Shown: positions 26,103-34,800 of the stretch, in pieces
Layout of the letters: every line of letters starts with the position of its first letter
Position numbering within the stretch: the stretch's first letter is position 1
Assembly (NCBI GenBank): GCA_020354125.1
Contig: CP070643.1
Span: 1,276,610 to 1,323,021 of the forward strand
DNA length: 46,412 nt
Direction of reading: 5' to 3'
Origin: Betaproteobacteria bacterium
GTDB taxonomy: Bacteria > Pseudomonadota > Gammaproteobacteria > Burkholderiales > Eutrophovitaceae
Translations under genes and position numbers: made by a program
Notes under the pieces: generated by a model
The model's database searches: none
Seen by the model: only the letters and a program-made list of their open reading frames with translations
What the model was told of the DNA's origin: nothing

Positions 26103-26529
26103 TCGTCAGTCCGTCATCGGCGACAGGTGACTCAAAAATCGGCGATTCACTGGCTGGCCCGCGGTGAACCCCGATTCCGTATGAGATTGCGGAATCAGAC
26201 GAGGGACTACCTTGACACAGGCAATTCCCGAACGACTGTAGCGGGGCGGGGCCATAAACCTCTCGAGTGCCAAAAGAATGCTTATGGTGAAAACCAAAAG
26301 CACCAATCATTCCCAGCATGAATTCAACTCTAATCAAACGACATGCAACCTCAAAATGCGAGCGACCGGGGGCTCCGCTGACGATCCGACGCCAACTAAT
26401 AGGCAAATACCCGGTCCCAACAGTTAGTCAAGGAGTCTGTAGCGCGAACACTTGGGGCAACCTGATATGCTCAACGCTGTCTGCACCCCCTATAATGAAC
26501 GGGCAATCTGAAATAGTGAAGCAACCGAT
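26103..26529. other. Intergenic region with GATTCCG inverted repeat
   Basis: In this 427-bp gap between divergent genes no open reading frame looks coding. A GATTCCG/CGGAATC inverted repeat with a 10-base spacer lies at about 26171-26194. The promoter elements for the acidic protein are at the right end. No tRNA or hairpin with a T run was seen. Confidence 0.4.
26491..26496 (+). promoter_or_regulatory. Consensus -10 box before the acidic protein gene
   Basis: TATAAT occurs 34 bp before the start codon at 26530. The hexamer 17 bp upstream, TGCTCA, is a poor -35 match. A start of transcription near 26503 would leave a leader of about 27 bases. This is plausible but not proven. Confidence 0.5.
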
Positions 26530-26850
26530 ATGGCGAACGATCTGTCTATCACCTACTACGTGTCACAGGACATGCTCGGCGTTCCCTCTGATGACGAACT
26601 CGAGCGCTTCAAGGATCTGCTGCTGGACGCCCTCCAGGACGAGTGGCCTGACGCACAGATCTCGATTGAAGACGACGAGGACGAGCGAGCCGTGATCGAT
26701 GGGCCACGTGGGCAGTTCCTGCAAGACGTCGAAGACCGCGTCAACGACGTCGTTGACGAGATACTCGAGGGCGGAGCCTGGCGCGACGAGGAAGAGGACC
26801 TTTTCGGCGACGACGAGGAATCCGAACTAGACGAAGGCGAAGACTTCTGA
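26530..26850 (+). CDS. Small very acidic protein, unknown function
   Basis: The 106-residue protein is dominated by Asp and Glu, especially in the C-terminal 60 residues (EDDEDERAV, RDEEEDLFGDDEESELDEG). The N-terminal half, MANDLSITYYVSQDM, looks like a small beta-helix fold. There are no cysteines and no signal peptide. I do not recognise a family. A TATAAT lies 34 bp upstream, and GAAG precedes the start. It is convergent with a RidA-like gene 44 bp away. The highly biased composition could reflect a chaperone- or nucleic-acid-mimic-like role, but that is speculation. Confidence 0.65.
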   Translation: MANDLSITYYVSQDMLGVPSDDELERFKDLLLDALQDEWPDAQISIEDDEDERAVIDGPRGQFLQDVEDRVNDVVDEILEGGAWRDEEEDLFGDDEESELDEGEDF

Positions 26851-26893
26851 GGGTCCGCGGGCCACGGACGCACCTTGCCGTCAGCCGAGAGTG

Positions 26894-27274
26894 TCAGGCA
26901 CCAACGAAAGCGACGGCTTCGATCTCTACCCGGAAAGCCGGATCGACCAGCTCGCTTACCTCAACCAGCGTCGAGGCCGGTCGATTGTCACCGAAGTACT
27001 CTATCCGCATCGGATTGATGGCCGCTCTCTCGCTGATGTCAGTCATGAATATAGTCACTTTGACAACGTGTTCGGCACCCGCACCGGCATGCCGAAGACA
27101 GGCATCGACACCAGCGAGCGCGATGCGAAACTGGTCTACGGTTGTCGCCGGAATGTTGCCGTCCGCATCAATTCCGCATGCGCCCGACACCCATACATGG
27201 TCCCCAGCACGTACGACGTGGCAATAGTGGCTGTACGGTTTCGGCTGACCGGGAACCATATGACGATCGATCAT
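26894..27274 (-). CDS. RidA-family protein without the conserved arginine
   Basis: The ATG at 27274 is preceded by GGAGGAG and gives 126 residues, the standard RidA length. The fold is recognisable from VWVSGACGID, the central helix with ALAGVDACLRHAG, and NRPASTLVEVSELV plus VEIEAVA at the C-terminus. At the position of the catalytic Arg105 of RidA (ARSCVEV) this protein has Ser in PASTLVEV. Subfamilies lacking the arginine are thought not to have the classic imine deaminase activity. The reading frame is open for 24 codons upstream of the chosen start but without family character. It is convergent with the acidic protein gene. Confidence 0.85.
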   Translation of the reverse strand: MIDRHMVPGQPKPYSHYCHVVRAGDHVWVSGACGIDADGNIPATTVDQFRIALAGVDACLRHAGAGAEHVVKVTIFMTDISERAAINPMRIEYFGDNRPASTLVEVSELVDPAFRVEIEAVAFVGA

Positions 27275-27462
27275 GGCGACTCCTCCATTTGGTGAGTTGT
27301 TGTCGGGCGCAGATTGCCGGCAATCCCAGCCGGCCGGGTTCTGCAAGGCGAGAACAGCCCTTCAAGCTTTTTGACTCGCCATGGCGGTCATAATAACGGT
27401 TTGACGAGCAACGGATTCCTGGCCCATGGTTACAGGGCGCATACGACTAGTACGGTAAGGCA

Positions 27463-27960
27463 ATGATCAGAATTCACAACCAGCTGTTCACAGGACTCTT
27501 GTTGGCACTGTTCGCGGCACTGCCCGCCGCGGCAGTCCCGGAAATCGGCGAGCCGGCGCCACCGCTGAAAGGCACGCTGTTTTCCGGCAAACCCTTCGAC
27601 CTCGCCGAGATGCGTGGCAAGGTCGTGCTGATCAATTACTACTCGAGCTACTCCAAACAATGTGCCTTCGAGATCGGCAGCATCGAAGCCTTTCTCGAAG
27701 AGAATCGCGACAAGGGGCTGGTCGTCGTGTACATCGGCGTAGATCGTCCGCAGGACCGCCATCGCGTCGAACGCATGGTCAAGCTCTACAATCTGGAGGG
27801 CTTCATGAGCAATGAGCTCGAGGAGAACGGCTTCGGCGCGAAATATCGCACTCCGCGCGCTTTTGTGATTGACCGCCAGGGTATCGTGCGCTCTCGCGAG
27901 TACGGCAGCAAGACGCCAACCTATTTCCAGAAGTATCTGGTTCCGGTTCTCGCCGAGTAA
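27463..27960 (+). CDS. Exported thioredoxin-fold protein with S-x-x-C site
   Basis: The 165-residue protein has a signal peptide (about 1-24, ending PAAA) and a TlpA/ResA-like thioredoxin fold. The redox site, normally W-C-x-x-C, is YSKQC, so Ser64 replaces the first cysteine while Cys67 remains. The cis-proline loop TPRAFVIDRQG is intact. Disulfide reductase chemistry of the ordinary kind is not expected; a monothiol or peroxidase-like reaction, or a purely structural role, is possible. TAAGG lies before the ATG. It is convergent with two FGE-fold genes across a 23-bp gap. Confidence 0.85.
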   Translation: MIRIHNQLFTGLLLALFAALPAAAVPEIGEPAPPLKGTLFSGKPFDLAEMRGKVVLINYYSSYSKQCAFEIGSIEAFLEENRDKGLVVVYIGVDRPQDRHRVERMVKLYNLEGFMSNELEENGFGAKYRTPRAFVIDRQGIVRSREYGSKTPTYFQKYLVPVLAE

Positions 27961-27983
27961 CTTCCTGCCAAGGCCGGCCGCGC

Positions 27984-28841
27984 TTAGCGCAAATCCCGAA
28001 CCACCCGAAAACCGAGATCCGTCTCGCGCGCACCAAGGAACTTGAATCTGTCCGATTCCATCAAGTAGTAGGGCTCATTGGTGATCCACGATGCGCCACG
28101 ATAGCCACGCAGCGAGCAATCTCCCGCAACCCAGGGTCTGCCATTACCTGGCGCACCGCGCCAGTCAGGGCTGGCACAATCCTCAGTCCACTCGAACACG
28201 TTGCCGATTGTGTCGTACAGGCCAAACGCGTTTGGCTGGAACGATCCCACGGGTGCAGTCACCACCCGTCCGTCGTCGCACGGCAGGTGCTGCCACTCGA
28301 AGTCGAATTCCGCGTGCGCTGATCTGTCATACACATTGCCGTAGTTGCACACTTCAGCGGGTGGAATGCCCCAGAAACGGTTCATGCCAAGACCGGCACG
28401 CGCGGCGTACTCCCACTCCGAATTGGTCGGAAGGCGATAGCTTTCACCGGTCTTTGACGACAACCAACGGGTATAGGTGACCGCGTCAATCCAGCTCAGG
28501 TTGATTGCCGGTCGTCTGCCGCGACCCCATTCCGCATCATCAATCGCCTGGCACTTGCCGTCAGCGACACACAGATCCCACTGTTCAAAGGTGACTTCGT
28601 ACTTGCCGATCGCGAAATCCTGCTGAAAAGTCACTGGGTGGAAAAAGCCTTCGTTGTGCGGATGTCCCGGGCCCCAGGGCGGGGTTCGCATCACAAACGA
28701 ACCAGCTGGTACCACCACCATCTCCGGGCATTTTTCACAATCGTGGAATGTGTCGCCGGGTTGCAGCGCATATACGTACGACCAGTTCGACAATAAACAG
28801 AACGCCGCCCAGAACCCGTGGCGTCGAAACATGCTGAACAA
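27984..28841 (-). CDS. Exported FGE-sulfatase-domain protein (copy 1)
   Basis: The family domain begins DTFHDCEKCPEMVVVPAGSF, characteristic of the formylglycine-generating-enzyme fold, and contains YRLPTNSEWEYAARAG and GLYDTIGNVFEWTEDC. In true FGE two cysteines follow GGSW; here the block is RGASWITNEPYYLMESD with none. A signal-like hydrophobic segment precedes. AGGGAG lies six bases before a TTG at 28841, while the next ATG at 28832 is too far from it, so TTG is preferred (285 residues). It lies 126 bp after a paralogue on the same strand. It probably is not an FGly-generating enzyme. Confidence 0.8.
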   Translation of the reverse strand: MFSMFRRHGFWAAFCLLSNWSYVYALQPGDTFHDCEKCPEMVVVPAGSFVMRTPPWGPGHPHNEGFFHPVTFQQDFAIGKYEVTFEQWDLCVADGKCQAIDDAEWGRGRRPAINLSWIDAVTYTRWLSSKTGESYRLPTNSEWEYAARAGLGMNRFWGIPPAEVCNYGNVYDRSAHAEFDFEWQHLPCDDGRVVTAPVGSFQPNAFGLYDTIGNVFEWTEDCASPDWRGAPGNGRPWVAGDCSLRGYRGASWITNEPYYLMESDRFKFLGARETDLGFRVVRDLR

Positions 28842-28967
28842 TGTGCACTCCCTAACGTCTGTCTCGTCGGGAGTGTTGCTCCCAACTAACAATCATTCGC
28901 GCAGTTTACCCGAGACCAGTTCGCCTCAGACCAGTTTCTACAAAACCTCGACGCTCGTATCAGCGAT

Positions 28968-29831
28968 TCACGGCAGCGAGAGTCCGACGCGCAAGCCGAG
29001 ATCGTCTGCTCTCGCACGATAGTAGCGGTAGCGATCCGGTGTGCGTAGATAACGCGGCTCATTCGCAAGCCAGGAGCCACCGCGGTAAGCGCGTTGCAGA
29101 CAATCGCCGTCCAGCCACGCACTGCCATCGATCTTGGCAAATCGCCAGCTTCGGTTATAGCAATCCAATGCCCACTCCGAAACATTGCCGAGCATGTCGT
29201 ACAGGCCAAAGTCATTCGGTTGCATTGATCCAACCGGCGCCAGGCCGACGAAGCCATCATCGCAACCGACGTGTGGCCAGTCAAAATCATACTCGGCCTT
29301 CGAGCGTTCATCGTAAACGTTGGCCAGGCGACACAGGTTTTCGGGAGGTAGGCCAAAAAAACGAAATCGCGGCCGGCCGGCGCGCGCCGCATATTCCCAT
29401 TCGGCCTCGGAAAGCAAGCGGTAATCGCGACCAGTAATTTCCGATAGCCAGCGCGTAAAGTCGACCGCCTGTTCCCAGTTGACTCCAGTCACTGGGAAGC
29501 TACCCCAACCCCCGCCCGGAGCTTTGCTACACCAGCCCGCGGCGGCGCAGGCATTCCACTCTTCGACGCTAACTTCGTACTGGCCTACGGCAAAAGGTTT
29601 TGCGATGGTGACTGTACGGATGATGCCTTCGTTGTGAAAATGTCCCGAACCGGACGGTGGCGGGCCCATGACGAACGCACCCGCCGGCACCACTTTCATC
29701 AGCGGACACGCCTGACAATCTCGGAACGCGTCTCCCGGTTGCAACTCTTGCCCATGCGCCGCAGTCGCAGCCAGACACGACGCAGCGAACGCCAAGCCGA
29801 ACAAATAGCGACTCAAGGGTCTTGATTGCAT
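28968..29831 (-). CDS. Exported FGE-sulfatase-domain protein (copy 2)
   Basis: The 287-residue protein starts with a signal peptide (about 8-27, ending AATAAHG). The domain is the same as in the following gene: FRDCQACPLMKVVPAGAF, YRLLSEAEWEYAARAG, GLYDMLGNVSEWALDC, and RGGSWLANEPRYLRTPD. The positions of the two catalytic cysteines of FGE correspond to Ala256 and Tyr261. Several other cysteines are shared with copy 1 and may form structural disulfides. Proteins of this fold also include EgtB- and PvdO-like proteins. Tandem arrangement implies duplication followed by divergence. Confidence 0.82.
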   Translation of the reverse strand: MQSRPLSRYLFGLAFAASCLAATAAHGQELQPGDAFRDCQACPLMKVVPAGAFVMGPPPSGSGHFHNEGIIRTVTIAKPFAVGQYEVSVEEWNACAAAGWCSKAPGGGWGSFPVTGVNWEQAVDFTRWLSEITGRDYRLLSEAEWEYAARAGRPRFRFFGLPPENLCRLANVYDERSKAEYDFDWPHVGCDDGFVGLAPVGSMQPNDFGLYDMLGNVSEWALDCYNRSWRFAKIDGSAWLDGDCLQRAYRGGSWLANEPRYLRTPDRYRYYRARADDLGLRVGLSLP

Positions 29832-30016
29832 TGCTTTTCATCCTTACGAAACAACTCGTAATACCTTCGCAGAATCCGGGTCTTCTAGAGCATCTAAACG
29901 TTCAGTTTAATCAAGAAGCAAAACGCCGCAATCTTGACTTGCGCACGAAGCGCTCCGTCTGAGGAGGATGTCCTGATACTATTTACCTCTGGTCAAGCGT
30001 CATTCCGGAGGTAATC

Positions 30017-30511
30017 ATGCAACAGTCACGCATTGAAGCATTGCAGAGGATGCCTATCTTCGGCGGCATGCAGCCGGACACACTGGAATTTCTGGTCGAT
30101 TCGGCGCAGACGCGCGAGGTCCCGAAGGACAGTTACTTCTTCCGCGAAAATGAAGTCCCCGACTTCATCTATGTGCTCGAAAGCGGGTCCGTCGCAGTCC
30201 TCAAATCCTGGCTCGGCAAAGAGTACAAAATTCGCCACCTTGGCCCGGGAGACTGCTTCGGAGAAATGGCATTGATTGATCTGTTTCCCAGAAGTGCGTC
30301 GGTAGTTGCGCTATCCGATTGCAAGGCCATCGCCTTGTCGACGGATGTTGTCCATCGACTCTGTGACCGCAATCTCGAGCAATTTGCGTTGATCCAGATG
30401 AATTTCGCGCGTGAGCTGAGCCGCCGCCTGCGCATAGCAGACGACCGGATATTCAGCTTTAGAATGGGCGAGCCGTTTACCGACTCGGAGGATCTACCGC
30501 ACGTAGCCTGA
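30017..30511 (+). CDS. Cyclic-nucleotide-binding domain protein without HTH
   Basis: The 164-residue protein is almost entirely one cNMP-binding fold: PIFGGMQPDTLEFLV at the start, VLESGSVAVLKS, and the phosphate-binding cassette GDCFGEMALIDLFPRSASV, which has the Gly-Glu and Arg-Ser features of true nucleotide binders. There is no room for a winged helix after the C-helix, so it is not a CRP-type transcription factor. GGAGG lies 6 bases before the ATG. It may act through a partner protein. It is divergent from the FGE-fold pair. Confidence 0.85.
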   Translation: MQQSRIEALQRMPIFGGMQPDTLEFLVDSAQTREVPKDSYFFRENEVPDFIYVLESGSVAVLKSWLGKEYKIRHLGPGDCFGEMALIDLFPRSASVVALSDCKAIALSTDVVHRLCDRNLEQFALIQMNFARELSRRLRIADDRIFSFRMGEPFTDSEDLPHVA

Positions 30512-30597
30512 TTGCTTGTCCAACCCCACAAATAACGATACTCGAACAAACAGACGAAACGCCATAACAATTAGTATCGAGCAGGGGGGAAGCCAGC

Positions 30598-31002
30598 TTG
30601 ACGAGGCCCGAAAAGGTTCCAGGAAAATCCGTTGCGCATTGTTTGGCACGATCATTTGCGCGTGTGTGTTGGATTTCCCTGTTTGCTGGAATGCTCGGCG
30701 TCGCGCCCGTACAAGCGATTGTTTCGGACCGACACCTGCAAGGGGTGAGCGCGCTGGAGTGCGATCTGGAGTCGTCGCAGTCTGAGTTCAGGATGCTGGT
30801 CAACGCCAAAAAACACACCTTGCAACTCGAGAATGATACGCAGAAGATCACCTACGAAGAGATCTCAGAAGACACGATGCGCTTTCGGCTGGCGCTTCCG
30901 CAGGCTCCTGTGCGAATCTGCGAACTGCAGTTCCCGGCCGGAGCACTGGTATGCACCAGTGACGGTGGCAATGCAGACCTGGGATTCTGCCCGACCATAT
31001 AG
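30598..31002 (+). CDS. Small exported protein, unknown function
   Basis: The 134-residue frame starts at a TTG with GGGGGGAAG upstream. A hydrophobic segment (about 18-40) ending APVQAIVS looks like a signal peptide with an AxA-type cleavage site. The mature part is about 95 residues with four cysteines (in ECDLES, ICELQF, LVCTSD and GFCPTI), which could make two disulfides. I do not recognise a family. It follows the cNMP-binding gene by 86 bp and is closed by a strong hairpin. Confidence 0.55.
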   Translation: MTRPEKVPGKSVAHCLARSFARVCWISLFAGMLGVAPVQAIVSDRHLQGVSALECDLESSQSEFRMLVNAKKHTLQLENDTQKITYEEISEDTMRFRLALPQAPVRICELQFPAGALVCTSDGGNADLGFCPTI

Positions 31003-31015
31003 TGCGTTGAGCATA

Positions 31016-31053
31016 GCAGCCTGACGCCGCAATGACTGCGGCCATCAGGCTGC
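31016..31053. terminator. Strong hairpin between convergent genes
   Basis: GCAGCCTGA (31016-31024) pairs with TCAGGCTGC (31045-31053), and GCCGCA with TGCGGC inside it, giving a 15-bp stem with a five-base loop and small internal bulge. No T run follows on either strand. It lies between a plus-strand and a minus-strand stop, so it could serve both transcripts as a terminator or a 3' protective hairpin. Confidence 0.6.
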
Positions 31054-31085
31054 GGTGCACTCACCTCGCTTCACCGCAATCAGAC

Positions 31086-31637
31086 TCAGTTTCCGATGTG
31101 CACCTGGTACATGGCGTTGTTGGAAAATGTGCAGGTGCCCGCTCCCAACGTCGGACTGCTCATCTGATACTCGCAGCGGGCAAACATGCCGCCAGGCCCA
31201 TAGGCACTGGCAACGCCACGTCGTTGATCGTTGGCTACGCGTGTGGCTTCACCGACCAGGGTCTCGCCTTGATAATTGAAAGTGAAGCGGCCCTTGCCAG
31301 TCATCATATTGGTAACCTGACCGGTGAGCACGCCGGTCTGATTGGCGAGGTCATTGATCGGGTAAAGCTTCACGCTGAGCGCACGCGGTGCTGGCCCCGC
31401 CGGTGCGGCACCTGCAGGCGTCGCGGTCCCCTGTACTTGCTCCGGCGCCAGCGGCGAGTAAGCGTATACAGTCTTACCTTCCGCGTCGTGACCAACGGGC
31501 ATCACATAACAGCCTGTTAGCGCCGTCGCGGACAGCGTCGCCACGAGGGCGGAGCGTCTTGCACCCAACCAGTTGCGCGTTGCGATGTTGATCGGTCCTG
31601 CTTGTGCACTTCTCAATGAATTCTTCATCTTCATCAT
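31086..31637 (-). CDS. Putative lipoprotein
   Basis: The 183-residue protein has an N-terminal basic region, a hydrophobic segment SALVATLSATA, and a lipobox LTGC with Cys43, followed by a linker rich in Pro and Ala. The C-terminal 100 residues contain LTGQVTNMMTGKGRFTFNY, GPGGMFARCEYQM and GAGTCTFSNNAMYQVHIGN, with two cysteines that may pair. AAGGAGG lies 4 or 7 bases before two nearby ATGs. The function is unknown; the anchoring in a membrane is inferred from the lipobox. Confidence 0.8.
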   Translation of the reverse strand: MMKMKNSLRSAQAGPINIATRNWLGARRSALVATLSATALTGCYVMPVGHDAEGKTVYAYSPLAPEQVQGTATPAGAAPAGPAPRALSVKLYPINDLANQTGVLTGQVTNMMTGKGRFTFNYQGETLVGEATRVANDQRRGVASAYGPGGMFARCEYQMSSPTLGAGTCTFSNNAMYQVHIGN

Positions 31638-31817
31638 GTTCCCTCCTTAAGTGATCGCAACAGCCGAGCTGCGAAGGGAGCATGCTGAAGCAGGACTGGT
31701 TGCTAATGACTTACAGAAGGGTTACTGATCGGTTACAGATGCATTCTGCCGCGAGCGGGCATGGAATTGCTTCTTAATCAGAGGCTTGCGTGAAGTTCAG
31801 GCGGTCGAGGCGCTGGC

Positions 31818-34800
31818 TCACGCTGCCTGGGTAAGCTTTTCGTATAAGGCGGTGGTCTCCGGAGAGGGCTTCACACGCAGGGTGGCAGCAAGCATTTTAC
31901 GGCAACGGCTGTAGGTCTCGACCGCGTCTGCATGACGTCCCAGCGAGGCGTAGCACTCCATGAGACTGCGATAGATGCTTTCGCTCGCATAGTCCCGCTC
32001 GACGGCCAGTTCCAGCACATCGATCGCACGTTCGGCATCGCACATCTGCTGCCAATAGCGGGCAAGATCCACTGCAGCACGTACGAAGCGCTGGCGCAAA
32101 CGGTCGCGCAGTTGCAGGGCCCAGGCTTGCTCTGGCTCACTGGCGAGAAATGGTCCCACGTATCGCTCCAGCAGCTGTGAACACAGGTGAGAAGCTGTCT
32201 CGCTATCAAGTGATACTTCTTCGGGCCGGGAATGTAGAAGCGAGTTGATGCGCGAAACAACCTGATCGAAAGCCCAGGTATCGACCCAGACATATCTTCC
32301 GTCGAGCGTAAGCTTTCCATCGGACAATTGCAGGGCTTTTTCTTCGCCGAGGAGTTTTCGCAGACGATGCAACGTGGTCGCAAAAGAACGATGCGCCGAG
32401 TCGCCGTCGATCCGCGGCCACAACGCTTCAACGACCCGCTCTTCGCTGACATCGCGACCGCCGTAGGCAATCACGACCTTCAATAAATCGAGCGGCCGGC
32501 GCTGCGCCTTGCCAGAGAACGCAATCGGCTGACCATCCCTGGTTACGCGAAACTGTCCTAGTGTTTGAACCCGGAGTGGCCACGGCCAGTTGAGCAAGGC
32601 CGAACTGGTAGCGTCGAGCTGTAGTGATCGCTCCTCAATTAATCTCGCGACGAAACCGGCCTCTATACCCGCTTCGAGTGCCGTGCTGCACAGCTTGGCC
32701 AGCATTTCCGGACGCCACAACGGAAACGACAGATAATTACGCGGCTTGGCGATTGAAAACGCCTGGCGCAGGGCGCGCATTCCTGAACGCGGCCGCCGTC
32801 CGCTATCGAGCGCGACGTAGGCGAAGCAGAGCAGGCCCGAGAATTCGAGAAGATGATTGCTGATATGGCGGGTCACTTCGTAGACCTGTTGAAGTTGCAG
32901 CCACGCCGCGCGTGGTTCACCGCCTTCGTAATGCACGTGGGCCGAAGCGATACGACACATCACCTCGAACACGGGGCAGCCGACTTCGATTGCCATCCTC
33001 TGTGCAAGCTTTTGCTGCTGGTATGCGCTCACCGCGTCATGCCGAAGCATGGCGAGCCACGTCGAAAACAGGTGATACAGACAATTGTCGAAGCGCGCCG
33101 GTATGCCCGGAAGCGTTTCCAATTCCTTGAGAAACGCTTCCGCAGCATCTGGATCGCCGGAAAAAAGTGCACCACCAGCGCCATAAGCAAGCAGCTGACG
33201 GGACAAGATGTTCACACCTTCGGTACGCTCGAGCTCAAGCCCCTCACGCACCGCCGCGTAACAAGCATCGCCCTGCGCACTGAGCATGAAGTAAGTCGCT
33301 TCGACTGCCTTTAACGAAGTCAGCGCAAATGACGTGACCTCGTGTTCTTTCACCAGCTGCCGTACGCCTTCAATCAGCGACCACGCCTTCGGAAAATGCC
33401 CGCCATATACAACTCCGAGTGCAACGCGTGTCTCGACCGAAATGCGCACATTGATATCAGCCTGTGCAACCGATGTACGATAGGCGCGTTCCGCCCAGTA
33501 CTCGATTTCAGGGTGATGCGGCTGACGCAATACCAGTGAAGTAAACAAGCTGCAAACGATTCGTGCCTCGAGTGCGCCCGATACCAGGTCGGGATGATCG
33601 CGCAACAGTTGACCCATGACATCGATCCAGCGATCAGCCAGGGAAAAATCATCCATTTCGTAAAGGATGGCATCCATGGCGCCGGAACAAGCGAGCAACT
33701 GCCCAAGCAGATCGGGTTCTGTTCGACGGGTGAACAGATCAAAAGCACGTTCGTGCAAGCGGCGGCTCTCACGCGGCGAAGAATCGGTGCGCGCCACGCC
33801 CATCCAGTACAACGTCCATGGGTGCTGGTCCTGGAACTCCTTGGGTAACGATTCGACCCATTGCGCGAGTGTTTCGCTGCGCCCCGAGTCGAGCATCTCC
33901 CGCGCGTGGTGACGAATGATGTCGGCGATGCGTTCCCAGTCGCTGCCCGCCCGCGCAAGTCCTACGGCCTCCGTAACCAGGCCTTGAGACAGCAACAGGT
34001 CAGCCGATGTGCGCTGCAACGCCAGGCGCTTGTCCCTTGGCAAAGAGGCATTGGCACGCGCCACGACAAACTCGCGCATCATCGGGTGATACTCGTAGAT
34101 TGACTGAGGTGTGGTCTGCTTCAAGGTGACGAAATAATTGTTGCGGTAAAGATGATCGAGCCGCTCTCCGGCATCAGCATGCCCGGAAAGCGTGCTTGCC
34201 ATCTCCGCGGTCATCTGCGGCACAAACGCCGTGGTGAGCAGAACCTCGCGCGTAGCAGCATCGGCTTTCTCGAAGAGCTCGCCGGCCAGATAATCAAAGA
34301 CCAATTGCGGCGTCGACACATCGGCAGGCGCAGACCATGTTCCAACCTCGGCCTGCTCCAGCATCAGCACTAGGCCGGCGGCCCAACCGTCAGTCTTCTC
34401 GTTGAGCTCTTTCAAGCGTTCAGCATCGAGCTTCAGACCACGTTGCGCAACAATTGCATCCGACTCTTCCGGCGTCAGCTTGAGATCACGCCAACCGATT
34501 ACGTCAAGAGCGCGGTTGGCACGCAGTCGTGCCATCGAAGGCGGAGGGTCGCTGCGGCTGATCAGAACCACCGATCCCCCCGGAGGTACTTCGCTCAGCG
34601 CCGTGGCCATGACCTCGTGCAAAGCCGATCGTGGTGAAATTTCATGGTAGCCGTCAAAAACGATTGCAAAAGTTTCACCGAGCCGCCGATACAGCGCCTG
34701 GAAATACCGCCGGGTGAAGGCGGTCAGCCCGGAAAGATGCTGCGGTGTCAGTTGTGGCAGGCGCACCGATTTGCGCTTGGAACGCGCGTTGACCGCGGCC

